A program made the translations under genes and the position numbers. Under the pieces are notes generated by a model. It was given only the letters and a program-made list of their open reading frames with translations, had not been told where the DNA came from and did no database searches. Below, piece after piece: positions 53,364-63,253 of a DNA stretch of 64,000 nt (position 1 is its first letter; each line of letters begins with the position of its first letter). The DNA comes from Flagellimonas yonaguniensis (GTDB lineage Bacteria; Bacteroidota; Bacteroidia; Flavobacteriales; Flavobacteriaceae). The stretch covers positions 62,001 through 126,000 of the forward strand of contig NZ_JARFVB010000009.1 in assembly GCF_029193885.1 (NCBI RefSeq), in the 5' to 3' direction.

Positions 53364-55298
53364 ATGAAAAGAAGAACAATCATAGGCATGCTTTCCGTCT
53401 TTTTATTGATGGGTGGCGCATTTGCACAAGAGAACAAAATCAAAAAAGCCAACGAAGAGTTTGAAAACTACGACTATATAGATGCCCGGAAAATATACTT
53501 GAATGTGGTCGGGGATGGTTACGAATCGGCACAAGTGTTCGAAAAGTTGGGAGACACCTATTATTTTAACAGTGAATATCCCGAGGCAAACAAATGGTAT
53601 GGAAAACTCATCGACAGCTACCCCGATGAAATAGAGCCCGAGTATTATTTCCGAGCGGCACAAACATTAAAAAGCGTGGGGAAATATGAAGAAGCCAAAA
53701 TAATGGTGGAAAAATTCACGGCCGCTTCCAATAATTCCAACTTGGCACAAACGCAAATGAACAATTGGGAATCCTTTGAGCAATTGGCCAATTCCCAAAA
53801 CAAAAAGTTCAAGGTAACCAATATCACAACGGAACTCTCCGGTTCCGATTTCGGACCATCGTTCTATGGCAACAACATTGTATTTGCATCCTCATCCATC
53901 AATACTGAAGGAAACAAGATCCACGACTGGAACGGTCTCCCCTATCTAGATTTGTTTGAAGCCGAAATAGATGTCGATGGTAGTTTGAAAAATGTAAAGC
54001 AGTTGCAAGGCGACATTAAATCCCCATATCACGAATCCTCCGCAGTATTTACCAAAGATGGTCAAACCGTTTACTTTACAAGAAACAATTATATCGATGG
54101 CAAAAAGAAGCGGGGCAAAAAACGGTTGGTAAGCCTAAAAATTTACAAAGCCACCAAAAATGATGATGGAACTTGGGGCAATGTAAAGGAACTCCCTTTC
54201 AACGATGACTCCTATTCCGTGGCCCATCCCGCATTGAACCTAGAGGAAACAAGACTGTATTTTTCTTCCGACATGGATGGCTCCTTGGGCAAATCGGACA
54301 TCTGGTATGTGGATATCCTTAAAAATGGCTCTTATGGTGAACCAACGAATCTGGGACCTATCATCAACACGGAGGAACGAGAGACCTTTCCGTTTATAAG
54401 CGATGAAAATAGATTGTACTTCTCTAGTGATGGTCACGTGGGACTTGGGGGCTTGGATATTTTCAGGACTTCCCATAATGATTCCGAAGGATTTTATGCA
54501 GTAACCAATCTGGAACAACCCATCAATTCCCATCAAGATGATTTTGGGTTTATCGTAAAGGAAAAAGAAAAAATCGGTTACTTGTCCTCCAATAGAGAGG
54601 GTAATGGCGGTAGTAGCTCTGATGACATCTACCTTTTGACCGAAAACTGCAACCCTGTGATCTATGGTGCCATTACCGACGCAAAAACCGGGGAACCCTT
54701 GGAAGGTTCAAAGGTGTATTTGATGGATGGGAACAATCAAGTGGTATCCCAAGGAATTACAGAAGCGAATGGAAACTATCAATTTGAGGACGACATGGAT
54801 TGTGAAAAACAATACGTGGTCAGAGCTTCCAACGAGCAGAAAGAATATGAGCCCGTCGAAAAAGTGGTTATGACTCCCCAAGGCTCTATGATGCTTCAAG
54901 TAGATTTGGCCCTTACCCCTCCCGATTGCCCTGTGAACGACCTTGGCTGTAGATTGGATTTACAACCTATCTATTTCGACTTTGACAAACACAACATCAG
55001 ACCCGATGCCGAAGTGGAATTGGCCAAAATACTGCAGGCCATGAAAGAATACCCACAATTGAATATTCATATTGAATCCCATACCGATTCCAGAGGAAAC
55101 GATGCCTACAATATGCAATTATCCGAAAGAAGGGCAAAATCCACACTTGAATGGTTGGTCGAGAAGGGTATCGATGGAGATAGACTATCCTCAAAAGGAT
55201 ATGGGGAATCACAATTGATCAATAATTGCTCCAATGGTGTAAACTGCTCAGAAGAAGCCCATCAATTGAACAGAAGGTCTATGTTTATCATTCAATAA
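53364..55298 (+). CDS. OmpA-family lipoprotein-like protein with TPR and PD40-like repeats
   Basis: 644 residues. Signal peptide (IIGMLSVFLLMGGAFAQ), TPR-like helices (YDYIDARKIYLNVVGDGYE), WD40/PD40-like beta-propeller strands (LYFSSDMDGSLGKSDIWYVD, GYLSSNREGNGG), a carboxypeptidase-like Ig domain (VIYGAITDAKTGEPLEGSKV), and a C-terminal OmpA domain (YFDFDKHNIRPDAEVEL, HTDSRGNDAYNMQLSERRA). OmpA domains bind peptidoglycan, so it probably tethers the SprF/adhesin assembly to the cell wall, as in PorE-like proteins. Third gene of the adhesin locus. Confidence 0.92.
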   Translation: MKRRTIIGMLSVFLLMGGAFAQENKIKKANEEFENYDYIDARKIYLNVVGDGYESAQVFEKLGDTYYFNSEYPEANKWYGKLIDSYPDEIEPEYYFRAAQTLKSVGKYEEAKIMVEKFTAASNNSNLAQTQMNNWESFEQLANSQNKKFKVTNITTELSGSDFGPSFYGNNIVFASSSINTEGNKIHDWNGLPYLDLFEAEIDVDGSLKNVKQLQGDIKSPYHESSAVFTKDGQTVYFTRNNYIDGKKKRGKKRLVSLKIYKATKNDDGTWGNVKELPFNDDSYSVAHPALNLEETRLYFSSDMDGSLGKSDIWYVDILKNGSYGEPTNLGPIINTEERETFPFISDENRLYFSSDGHVGLGGLDIFRTSHNDSEGFYAVTNLEQPINSHQDDFGFIVKEKEKIGYLSSNREGNGGSSSDDIYLLTENCNPVIYGAITDAKTGEPLEGSKVYLMDGNNQVVSQGITEANGNYQFEDDMDCEKQYVVRASNEQKEYEPVEKVVMTPQGSMMLQVDLALTPPDCPVNDLGCRLDLQPIYFDFDKHNIRPDAEVELAKILQAMKEYPQLNIHIESHTDSRGNDAYNMQLSERRAKSTLEWLVEKGIDGDRLSSKGYGESQLINNCSNGVNCSEEAHQLNRRSMFIIQ

Positions 55299-55412
55299 GT
55301 AATTCTATCTAGTTTTTATGTTGATAATCAGCGTGTTGTATTTTATGGCACGCTGATTGCTTATTATAGGGTGGATGTAAATAGTTGCATCTAGAACTTA
55401 AAACCTTGTAGT

Positions 55413-56624
55413 ATGAAAAAGTTAGTACTCATTATAGCAGCGGTTGTTTTTGGAATACCAAGTATCCAAGCAGAAACAACCAACACAGTGGCTGCCACCA
55501 CGAATTACCGATATGGAAATTCTTTCATCTTTGTTGAAGGTGGCGTAACATTTTCCGTTTATCCCGATGGTGAGTTCGATTTCTATATGGACAACAGGGT
55601 TAATATAGGTGTTGGTGCACAAATCGGAAACGTGGGAATTACCTTTAACTCAGGATATAATTACAATCCCTATGTACAGTACGATGATTACGGTGCTGTC
55701 ATCCAAGTTGAGAACACCCCTGTCTTTTACGATTATTACGGTCGTGTTTCTCAAATAGGGGACGTAAATATCTGGTACAACAACGGTAGAGTTCATAGAA
55801 TCGGTGGATTGTACGTGTACTATAACGGAGGTGTTTTCAGTCACTACACAGGTTATATCAACATTTACAATAGAAGATATGTGTACAGACCCTTCCATAG
55901 GTATTTTGTAAGGCCCACATTAGGTTTCTGTAATGTGTACGCAAGACCTTACAGAAGATATTACAGACCAATCCGGTATACATATTATGCTCCTTACAGA
56001 TACAATACCAGAAGGGCTTATGCCAGATTGGGCAAAGTGTACAGAAACAACAACAGATATCGAAGAGACAATATCTATAGAAATGATAGAAGAGTTTCTG
56101 TGAGGGACAACCGAGCAAGAAGAGTGGATTATGGTAGAAGTAATGCAACGGTAGCCAATAATTCTTCAAGAAGAGGAAATACAACGGTAAACCGTTCCAG
56201 CAATACAGTACAAAGACAAAAAGTCGCTTCCACAGATGCTAGGAGCAATACGAATAGAAAGTCAAGTAGTGTAACAAGATCCGGAAGAACAACGGCTTCC
56301 AATAGCAAGGCAGCACGAACTTCAAACAATAGAAGCTACACTGCCCGAAAAGTAGCCCCAAGTACAAGCAATGGAACGGTAAAACGATCTTCACAAAGTA
56401 CGTACAGAAAACCACAGACCACATCGAGAACGTCAAGCAGGTCTACGGTAAGCAAGGGAAGCTCTTCAAGGAAAGCTGTTTCCAGAAGTTCCAGCCCTAG
56501 TGTAAGGAAAAGCTCTTCAAGTAGAACGAGTAGCTCCAGAGCTAACGTAAGTAGAAGTTCAAGTGTTAGAAAAAGTAGTGCAAGAACAAGCAGCACCAGA
56601 GGTTCTTCCAAAAGAAATAATTAG
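55413..56624 (+). CDS. secreted protein with Tyr/Arg-rich and Ser/Arg-rich regions
   Basis: 403 residues. Signal peptide (LVLIIAAVVFGIPSIQA); a beta-rich region of about 130 residues with many Tyr and Gly (YRYGNSFIFVEGGVTFSVYP, YYGRVSQIGDVNIWYNNGRV). Next come Tyr/Arg clusters (RRYVYRPFHRYFVRP, YRRYYRPIRYTYYAPYRYN), and a C-terminal tail of about 170 residues almost wholly Ser, Arg, Thr, Asn and Lys. Very basic, so it may bind DNA, surface polysaccharide or peptidoglycan. Similar proteins occur in Flavobacteriia but are uncharacterised. A terminator follows. Confidence 0.8.
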   Translation: MKKLVLIIAAVVFGIPSIQAETTNTVAATTNYRYGNSFIFVEGGVTFSVYPDGEFDFYMDNRVNIGVGAQIGNVGITFNSGYNYNPYVQYDDYGAVIQVENTPVFYDYYGRVSQIGDVNIWYNNGRVHRIGGLYVYYNGGVFSHYTGYINIYNRRYVYRPFHRYFVRPTLGFCNVYARPYRRYYRPIRYTYYAPYRYNTRRAYARLGKVYRNNNRYRRDNIYRNDRRVSVRDNRARRVDYGRSNATVANNSSRRGNTTVNRSSNTVQRQKVASTDARSNTNRKSSSVTRSGRTTASNSKAARTSNNRSYTARKVAPSTSNGTVKRSSQSTYRKPQTTSRTSSRSTVSKGSSSRKAVSRSSSPSVRKSSSSRTSSSRANVSRSSSVRKSSARTSSTRGSSKRNN

Positions 56625-56650
56625 ATAGATTTTTAGGTTGGTTAGTTGTT

Positions 56651-56691
56651 TACCCCGTAGTTGAATTTATTCGCTATGGGGTATTTTTTTT
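56651..56691 (+). terminator. terminator of the Arg/Ser-rich protein gene
   Basis: TACCCCGTAG (56651-56660) and CTATGGGGTA (56674-56683) pair over ten positions with one G-T wobble, followed by eight T. The right arm overlaps the flippase gene end. Confidence 0.85.
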
Positions 56692-58134
56692 GAGCCATTT
56701 GGAAAGGAACCCCGTCACATCTTCAGAAATATTGAAGCGGTACAGAATCCCTACGTACATGACTACAATAAGCAATGATTTTAAGCCAATATTGATAATG
56801 GGATGAAACTGAAACTGCAATAAGTCAAACAGAACGGCCAACAGCACCAACGTAGCGAACACCTTAAAAGTAGCCGAAGTAAAGGGCATAATACCAAACT
56901 TTATCTTCACAAAAACCAGCTTTACCAAATTGAAGATGAAAATGGAAACAAAACTAGCGAAAGCAGCACCCTCAAGACCAAACCTAGGAATCAACAAATA
57001 ATTCAGGAGAATGGTCAACGCGGCCAAACATACCCCAAAAACCAAAACCGTTTTATAGTATTGGGAGTTGTACAAAATGGAATTAATGTTGCCCAACAGC
57101 GAATCCATCACTTTGGCCAACCCGATCAAGAATACGATAACAAAACCATTTCTATAGTTCTCGGGCAGCATCAAATACAAGTCGTTCAAGTTGAGGATGA
57201 TCAGTACAAACAGAATACCCGAGGCAATAAACAGGGTCAGCGAGCTTTTTTTGTACAATTTATCGAGTCCAACATCATTATGGGTGTTCAGCAGTTCCGC
57301 GGTCAATGGGTAAGTAATCTGGTGCATCGCACGGGAAGGCACAATAATTACCGTGGCAATGTATACCGATACCCCGTAGTACGCCACATTCTCAATACTG
57401 ATGAACTGATTCAGCATGACCTTATCGATTTCAAGCAAAATCAAAGCCGCCGAGCCGCCCAAAATAATCAAGAAAGAATAAGACAGAATTTCTTTGGTAA
57501 TGGACGGAAACCTAAAATCCAATTTGGGCATCCGTAGGGTAAATGCATAAATTTTGATGATTACCGTCCGCAATAAATACAATCCCACCAAACACTTAAA
57601 AAAGATGTCCAGCGAAATCATATCAAAATATAAAAGGATAAGCAGGATGGATACCCCTATCCTAGCGAAAACCTCCTTCATAAAGTTTCCAAAAACGGAC
57701 TTTAAATGTACTTTGGCCCAAGAGTAAAATACTTCAAAATAGCCCATGGCCAGTCCCACAAAAAAGACATACCACAAGTAGTCCTTTACCATAGGATTTA
57801 CTTGGGACACCCAGTCCCCAATGGGGTCATACCAAATTAGGCCTACCAAGGCCAGGGGCAATATCCCCAATAAAGGAATCAACAGCATCAAAGTAAAAAA
57901 ACCGTCTTTTTCGGTCTCTTGATGATTGCTATAGTACTTTACCATAGTATTATGAACTCCAAAGGCCATCAAGGGCATAAGGATGGCACCTGATGCCAAA
58001 ATAAACGTGACCAGCCCGTAATACTCATCTGGTAAAATCTTGATGTAGAGGAACAACGTATTGATGGCCCCAAAAAAGAACCCCAAATACGTTACCACGG
58101 TATTCTGTATGGATTGTTTTAGAACAACGCCCAT
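56674..58134 (-). CDS. oligosaccharide flippase-type (Wzx/MATE-like) membrane protein
   Basis: 486 residues with about 14 membrane helices. It begins VLKQSIQNTVVTYLGFFFGAI, typical of polysaccharide-synthesis MVF/MATE-type flippases, with YGLVTFILASGAILMPLMAFG and PSRAMHQITYPLTAELLN. Such proteins flip lipid-linked sugars across the inner membrane. Its start overlaps the glycosyltransferase stop (TAATG), so it is translationally coupled in a three-gene operon with YfhO. The glycan target is unknown. Confidence 0.9.
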   Translation of the reverse strand: MGVVLKQSIQNTVVTYLGFFFGAINTLFLYIKILPDEYYGLVTFILASGAILMPLMAFGVHNTMVKYYSNHQETEKDGFFTLMLLIPLLGILPLALVGLIWYDPIGDWVSQVNPMVKDYLWYVFFVGLAMGYFEVFYSWAKVHLKSVFGNFMKEVFARIGVSILLILLYFDMISLDIFFKCLVGLYLLRTVIIKIYAFTLRMPKLDFRFPSITKEILSYSFLIILGGSAALILLEIDKVMLNQFISIENVAYYGVSVYIATVIIVPSRAMHQITYPLTAELLNTHNDVGLDKLYKKSSLTLFIASGILFVLIILNLNDLYLMLPENYRNGFVIVFLIGLAKVMDSLLGNINSILYNSQYYKTVLVFGVCLAALTILLNYLLIPRFGLEGAAFASFVSIFIFNLVKLVFVKIKFGIMPFTSATFKVFATLVLLAVLFDLLQFQFHPIINIGLKSLLIVVMYVGILYRFNISEDVTGFLSKWLKKNTP

Positions 58135-59402
58135 TAGATAAATTTAGCCAAAGATTCCGTTAATGCTTTTCTGTGGTACTGCCTTACCCCTTCCGAATTG
58201 CAAACCAGTGTACCTTTTTCGAATTGATGGAATGCTTCCAAAAGTACATTTTTTAAGGTCGCCACATCAGTATGCAAACACATATTTCCAGCATGGTGGT
58301 GTTCCACCATCGCACCTGCCTCCCATCCTTCAGGGCCAATGGCCAAAATGGGCCGCTTGGCATTCAAATATTCGAATAATTTTCCCGGGATGATGCCTTT
58401 TGTCTCTTCGGAATCTATCTCCAACAATAAAAGCAACTGTGATTTTTGCTGGGTTTCCAAGACCTTATCGTGCGAGAGATAGCCCAACTGTTCCACATAA
58501 TCATCCAATCCAAAGTCTTTCATGGATTGTAACACTTCCTCTCCCACTACGCCTGCCAATTGTACTTTTAGGGCTTTTTTAAACGCTTCATTTTCAGCAA
58601 TTAATTCATGTAATGCTTGCCAAAACCCTAAAGGGTTTCTTCCCGTTAGCAAGGAGCCAATATGCGAAATGGTAAATTTGGAATCCAGGGCAACTGGCTT
58701 CAATTCATCATCAAAACCATTGGTGATTATCTTTATGGGTTTTGGAGTAATGGTCTCAAACTCTGCTTTGGTGGTGTGGCTGGTCACCACAATTTTGTCC
58801 GCCTTCAAAAGCACTCCTTTTTCCAAAGCCTTGTGCTTTAGCCGAGCATATTCCGATAGCCGTAATTTTTTATGATAGCCTATGGATGTCCAAGGATCGC
58901 GAAAATCGGCAATCCATTGAATATTGTACTTCTTTTTCAGGCCAAGCCCGATCAAATGCAGACTATGCGGTGGCCCTGTGGTAATGGTGGTTTCAATGCC
59001 TTCATCCGCAATCACTTTTGCCAAGTAAGAAATGGATGGTTTTACCCAAAGTTTCCGCGCATCGGGAATAAAAAAGTTGCCACGAATCCAAAGCAACATA
59101 TTCTCGATAAACGATGGGTCTTTCTCCTCGATGATTCCCGAACTAATGGTCCTCGTCTTCTTTTTGGAAAGCAACGAAGCCCAACGATAGGGTTCTTTTA
59201 TGGGCTGTTTCAGGACTTTGATGGACGCGGGAATTTCTTCTACCAATTTTTCATCCACTAAGGGATAGCTTGGGTTTTCTGGAACGTAAACGATGGGTTC
59301 CATTCCAAACTCCGGCAAATATTTTGTGAACTTAAGCCAACGCTGTACCCCTGGTCCCCCTGCAGGAGGCCAATAGTATGCTATGACCAAGATTTTTCGC
59401 AT
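58134..59402 (-). CDS. family 4-like glycosyltransferase
   Basis: 422 residues, GT-B fold. The N-terminus IAYYWPPAGGPGVQRWLKFT is typical of this group; the donor-site region includes DKIVVTSHTTKAEFETITPK, ISHIGSLLTGRNPLGFWQAL, and a C-terminal GIIPGKLFEYLNAKRPILAI (the E of the ExxxxE-type donor motif). It transfers a sugar from an activated donor. Both ends overlap neighbours as TAATG, so it is coupled with YfhO upstream and the flippase downstream. Confidence 0.9.
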   Translation of the reverse strand: MRKILVIAYYWPPAGGPGVQRWLKFTKYLPEFGMEPIVYVPENPSYPLVDEKLVEEIPASIKVLKQPIKEPYRWASLLSKKKTRTISSGIIEEKDPSFIENMLLWIRGNFFIPDARKLWVKPSISYLAKVIADEGIETTITTGPPHSLHLIGLGLKKKYNIQWIADFRDPWTSIGYHKKLRLSEYARLKHKALEKGVLLKADKIVVTSHTTKAEFETITPKPIKIITNGFDDELKPVALDSKFTISHIGSLLTGRNPLGFWQALHELIAENEAFKKALKVQLAGVVGEEVLQSMKDFGLDDYVEQLGYLSHDKVLETQQKSQLLLLLEIDSEETKGIIPGKLFEYLNAKRPILAIGPEGWEAGAMVEHHHAGNMCLHTDVATLKNVLLEAFHQFEKGTLVCNSEGVRQYHRKALTESLAKFI

Positions 59403-61834
59403 TAGGATTCTTCCTTTTTATTTCGGAACAGGGTAAAGCCCAATCCTCCGACAATGATCAATCCCAAGAGAATATTGGATACCAAGGTAATCTTACTTCC
59501 CGTTTCCACTACTTCGGGCTCAAATTTGAACTCGATTTCGTGCTGGCCGGCAGGGACCTTCATGCCACGAAGGGCATAGTCTACTTTGTAGTGGGCTGTA
59601 GATTCTCCATCAATAAAGGCATTCCAACCTGATGGGTAATGCATTTCGGAGAATACGGCAAAACCATCATTGGCATTGTTGGAACTATATTTTAAATAAT
59701 CTGGGCGATACTCCACCAAATCGATGCTTGCCACAGAATCTACCGAATACCGTAATTTGGTCAATTCTGGGTACTCCTTGGTATTTACCACAGCCTGGGT
59801 TTTGGAATTGAAATCCTTGAGTTTCAAAATTTCCTCATTGGCCGATGAAACAGGCACCAATTGATCTACAAACCATGCATTGCCATTGGCATCGGGGTTT
59901 ATGGCAGGATAACTGTTCCCTTCCTCATCCTGTTGAATGACGTATTTCACGTTCAACATATTCATGACCTGAAGATTGTTCTGGTACAGATGGTACTCGA
60001 ACAGATTTTGAAGCGCACGAGGCTTGGCCGCATGATACCCACCCACAGATTTATGAAAATAAGAAGTTCGGGCACCGTTCAAGCCTTCTTGTGGGTCGAA
60101 AACCCGGAAAATGGAGTCATCCTGTTGAATCATCTGATCTATCTGATTCGCTTGAAAGGGTTCATTTACCTGTCGCTGACGCACAAAATCGTCCTCGTTC
60201 ACATATCTGAGGTCCACGCCCACCAAATCAAACAGGATAAGGGCACCTAAAGCGAATACCAATATGTTTCTGTTGATTTTATCTTTGATAAAAAACCACA
60301 ATGCCGCAGCGGCCAGGGCCACATAGATCAATGAACGGATCGTATCGCTAACATAGACGGCTTCACGATCTCGCTGGATCATGGTCATCAATTCATCGCC
60401 AAAGTAACCACGGTACATTTCATCCCGCATACCCTCAAAATCAAAGAAGCCCTTCAACAAGAAAATCACAATGCCAAGTCCTATGGAAACAAAGAAACTC
60501 AGTTTTAAAGCCTTTAGTTTTTCCTTCTGGTCAACAGAAGATTTGAACAGTTCCCGTATTCCCAAAATCCCCAACACGGGCAAGCACAGCTCCAAGACCA
60601 CCTGAATGGAAGAAACGGCCCTGAACTTGTTGTACATGGGGAAATAATCGATCATAAAATTGGTGAGCAAAGGGAAATTTTTACCCCAAGAAAGCAATAA
60701 GGACAGAATAGCACCTGACAACAACCACCATTTCTTTTTGCCATCCACCAGAAATACGCCCAACATAAACAGAAAGAACACAATGGCCCCTACGTATGCT
60801 GGTGCGGCCACTATGGGCTGATCTCCCCAATACAAAGGCAAACTGCTTGAAAATTCCACTGCCTTGGTCGGCGATAGTCCTTGATTGGTCAAATATTCGT
60901 AGGCTTTGGAAGCCTTGCCCAGATTCTCACCTCCCGAACCTCCGAACAATCGGGGTGAGAATAGGTTCAGCGATTCGGCGATTCCGTAGCTGTATTGCGT
61001 TATATATTCTTTGTCCAGCCCAGTGGAAATTTCTTTTTCACTTCCATCGGGGTTTACCGTAAGTTCTGATTTACCACGGGTACTCCAATCCGCGTATTCC
61101 TTGGTGGCCATAAGGCTGGTGGCATTGGTGAAAATGGATAGCACTACGGCCAAAACCAAAATACCCACCGAGGCAAAAAAGTGTTTGATTTCTTTTTCCT
61201 TGATGGCATAGATCAGATATACCAAGCCCATGATCAGCACCAAAAGCATAAAATAATACGTCATTTGGTAGTGATTGGCATTTATTTCCAGTGCCATGGC
61301 CAATGCGGTCAGTATGAATCCAAGGATATATTTTTTACGAAAAACGAGTACTATTCCCCCCAAAACCATTGGGATGTACCCCAACGCGTGTGCTTTGGCA
61401 TTGTGGCCCACGCCAAGAATGATAATCATATAGGTGGAGAACCCAAAAGCAATGGCTCCCAGTGCCGCCAATCTAAAGTCCACCTTCAGACATAAAAGCA
61501 GCATATAAAATCCTATCAAATAGAGAAAAAGATAATCGGCAGGTCTAGGCAGGAATCGAATCAAACGGTCCAATTCCTTGATATAGTTATGCGGATAGTT
61601 GGCTCCCAATTGATAAGTTGGCATACCGCCAAAAGCGCTATTGGTCCAGTAGGATTCCTCGCCCGTTACATCTTTGTAGGCATCCCGTTCGTGGGCCATG
61701 CCCTTGTACTGGGCAATATCCGATTGAAAAATGGCTTTTCCCTGCAAAACCGGATAAAAATAGACCAGCGAGGCAAGGATAAACAAAGCAATAACACAGA
61801 TATGGGTGATAATGGCTTTTGGAGAAAGATTCAT
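59402..61834 (-). CDS. YfhO-family large membrane protein
   Basis: 810 residues from ATG 61834; a TTG at 61855 is an in-frame alternative. About 13 membrane helices of GT-C type, with the conserved start FQSDIAQYKGMAHERDAYKD (DDxxQ-like periplasmic loop). Other family blocks are FSPRLFGGSGGENLGKA and the C-terminal beta domain YPSGWNAFIDGESTAHYKVD. YfhO proteins add sugars to lipoteichoic acid or lipids in Firmicutes; the role in Bacteroidota is not established. First gene of the coupled trio. Confidence 0.9.
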   Translation of the reverse strand: MNLSPKAIITHICVIALFILASLVYFYPVLQGKAIFQSDIAQYKGMAHERDAYKDVTGEESYWTNSAFGGMPTYQLGANYPHNYIKELDRLIRFLPRPADYLFLYLIGFYMLLLCLKVDFRLAALGAIAFGFSTYMIIILGVGHNAKAHALGYIPMVLGGIVLVFRKKYILGFILTALAMALEINANHYQMTYYFMLLVLIMGLVYLIYAIKEKEIKHFFASVGILVLAVVLSIFTNATSLMATKEYADWSTRGKSELTVNPDGSEKEISTGLDKEYITQYSYGIAESLNLFSPRLFGGSGGENLGKASKAYEYLTNQGLSPTKAVEFSSSLPLYWGDQPIVAAPAYVGAIVFFLFMLGVFLVDGKKKWWLLSGAILSLLLSWGKNFPLLTNFMIDYFPMYNKFRAVSSIQVVLELCLPVLGILGIRELFKSSVDQKEKLKALKLSFFVSIGLGIVIFLLKGFFDFEGMRDEMYRGYFGDELMTMIQRDREAVYVSDTIRSLIYVALAAAALWFFIKDKINRNILVFALGALILFDLVGVDLRYVNEDDFVRQRQVNEPFQANQIDQMIQQDDSIFRVFDPQEGLNGARTSYFHKSVGGYHAAKPRALQNLFEYHLYQNNLQVMNMLNVKYVIQQDEEGNSYPAINPDANGNAWFVDQLVPVSSANEEILKLKDFNSKTQAVVNTKEYPELTKLRYSVDSVASIDLVEYRPDYLKYSSNNANDGFAVFSEMHYPSGWNAFIDGESTAHYKVDYALRGMKVPAGQHEIEFKFEPEVVETGSKITLVSNILLGLIIVGGLGFTLFRNKKEES

Positions 61835-61858
61835 GGATAGGTTTTGATTCGGCAAATA

Positions 61859-62119
61859 TTAATCAATTTCCTCAAAATCTATGTATTCTCCAACTTTTTT
61901 TGAGGGATTGGATTTGCGGGGCGGTTTTTTGGAAATGGTGGTCTCCCCTTCATTATGTCGCCCATTATCAAAATCTTGCGGGTTTCCGAACTGTTGACCA
62001 AAACGCTCGTTCGTCTTTTTCACAGCATAATTCAGGAGCTTCGGGGCCAACCACTTCATAAGGAATTTGAACCCGTAGTATACTAATATGACAATTAAAA
62101 TCGTTTTCAGTAAAACCAT
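61859..62119 (-). CDS. DUF4834-like small membrane protein
   Basis: 86 residues. An N-terminal membrane helix (LLKTILIVILVYYGFKFLMK) is followed by a basic and polar tail (ERFGQQFGNPQDFDNGRHNE, ISKKPPRKSNPSKKVGEYID). Matches what I recall of DUF4834 in Flavobacteriia, which often precedes a YfhO gene. It starts the operon and ends about 25 bases before YfhO. Function unknown. Confidence 0.82.
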   Translation of the reverse strand: MVLLKTILIVILVYYGFKFLMKWLAPKLLNYAVKKTNERFGQQFGNPQDFDNGRHNEGETTISKKPPRKSNPSKKVGEYIDFEEID

Positions 62120-62218
62120 ATAACCTTAGTTATTGAATCAAATTTACACTGTTAGTAGCGTAAACCCATCAAACGTATCTTAAAATAGTATTAAAAACCC
62201 AGTTATATGGACATTTCC

Positions 62219-63187
62219 ATGATTAAAAAGTCATTTTTCCTTTTCGTTCTATTCCCAACCTTCATTTTTGCACAATATACCGATGTGATCAATTCCAACA
62301 GACCTGGAAGGGCAGCGAGTGCTTACGCCGTTGGTAAAAATGTGATTCAGGCAGAGGTAGGAATGCTGTACGAACAGCAGGACAATGCCGATTTGAATTC
62401 CGACTCCAACATTTTTGGGGCCGATTACGCTTTTAGGTACGGATTGCTTTTTGAGGAATTGGAGATAATTGCCGAAGGGTCGTTCATTACCCAGAACATT
62501 ACCTATCCCGATTTGGGCATTGAGGGCAACTTGACGAATTTTTCACGAAACCGAGTGGGTTTAAAATATTTGGTTTTTGACCCGTTCAAAAATCCGGAAC
62601 GCAACAAACCGAATTTGTACAGTTGGAGGGCCAACAATGTATTCCAATGGAAAAACTTGATTCCTGCTGTATCGGTGTATGGCGGGGCCAATTTTGTAGT
62701 GGGCGACAATCCATTTTATCCCAATGAGCCTACGGTATCGTACCGTGGTGGCATACAAACCCAGAGTAGGCTTTCCCCACGATTTGTACTGATCTCCAAC
62801 ATTGCCTACGACCGCATTACCACCGATTTTCCGGAATGGCGCTACGCCCTATCGGTAACGCATGCCTTTCGCGATCCGAGATGGAGCGTTTTCTTTGAGG
62901 GACAAGGGATTTCCGGGGACCGTTATTCTGACATCATTTTGAGAACGGGTGTGGCACGCTTGATCAATCCTAATTTCCAGGCTGATTTCCATTTGGGCTC
63001 CGGTTTTAAAAACGACCCATCCCGAATTTTTGTGGTATTAGGGTTTTCTTACCGCTTGGATTTCCACAAGGATGAGCTTATCCCTATCAACGAACAGCAG
63101 TCGGGCATGAATGGCAAAATCAAAAAGAACGCCAACAAAAAATCAAAAAGGCGTAATAAAAAAAGTGGCGGGAGCATCGATTTTTAA
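62219..63187 (+). CDS. outer-membrane beta-barrel 'transporter'-type protein
   Basis: 322 residues from ATG 62219; ATG 62207 is an alternative. Signal peptide (KKSFFLFVLFPTFIFAQ), then NSNRPGRAASAYAVGKNVIQ and barrel-like strands with many aromatic and Gly residues (FRYGLLFEELEIIAEGSFI, SVFFEGQGISGDRYSDIIL). It ends with a Lys/Asn-rich tail (KKNANKKSKRRNKKSGG). Flavobacterial homologues are labelled transporter (PF13557-like), a weak assignment. An outer-membrane protein of unknown role is the safest description. Confidence 0.8.
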   Translation: MIKKSFFLFVLFPTFIFAQYTDVINSNRPGRAASAYAVGKNVIQAEVGMLYEQQDNADLNSDSNIFGADYAFRYGLLFEELEIIAEGSFITQNITYPDLGIEGNLTNFSRNRVGLKYLVFDPFKNPERNKPNLYSWRANNVFQWKNLIPAVSVYGGANFVVGDNPFYPNEPTVSYRGGIQTQSRLSPRFVLISNIAYDRITTDFPEWRYALSVTHAFRDPRWSVFFEGQGISGDRYSDIILRTGVARLINPNFQADFHLGSGFKNDPSRIFVVLGFSYRLDFHKDELIPINEQQSGMNGKIKKNANKKSKRRNKKSGGSIDF

Positions 63188-63253
63188 GTTTTCCACAAAC
63201 TTCATTTTTCTACTGCAAGTAATATTCATAATATTGGGCATTAATTTGCAAGT

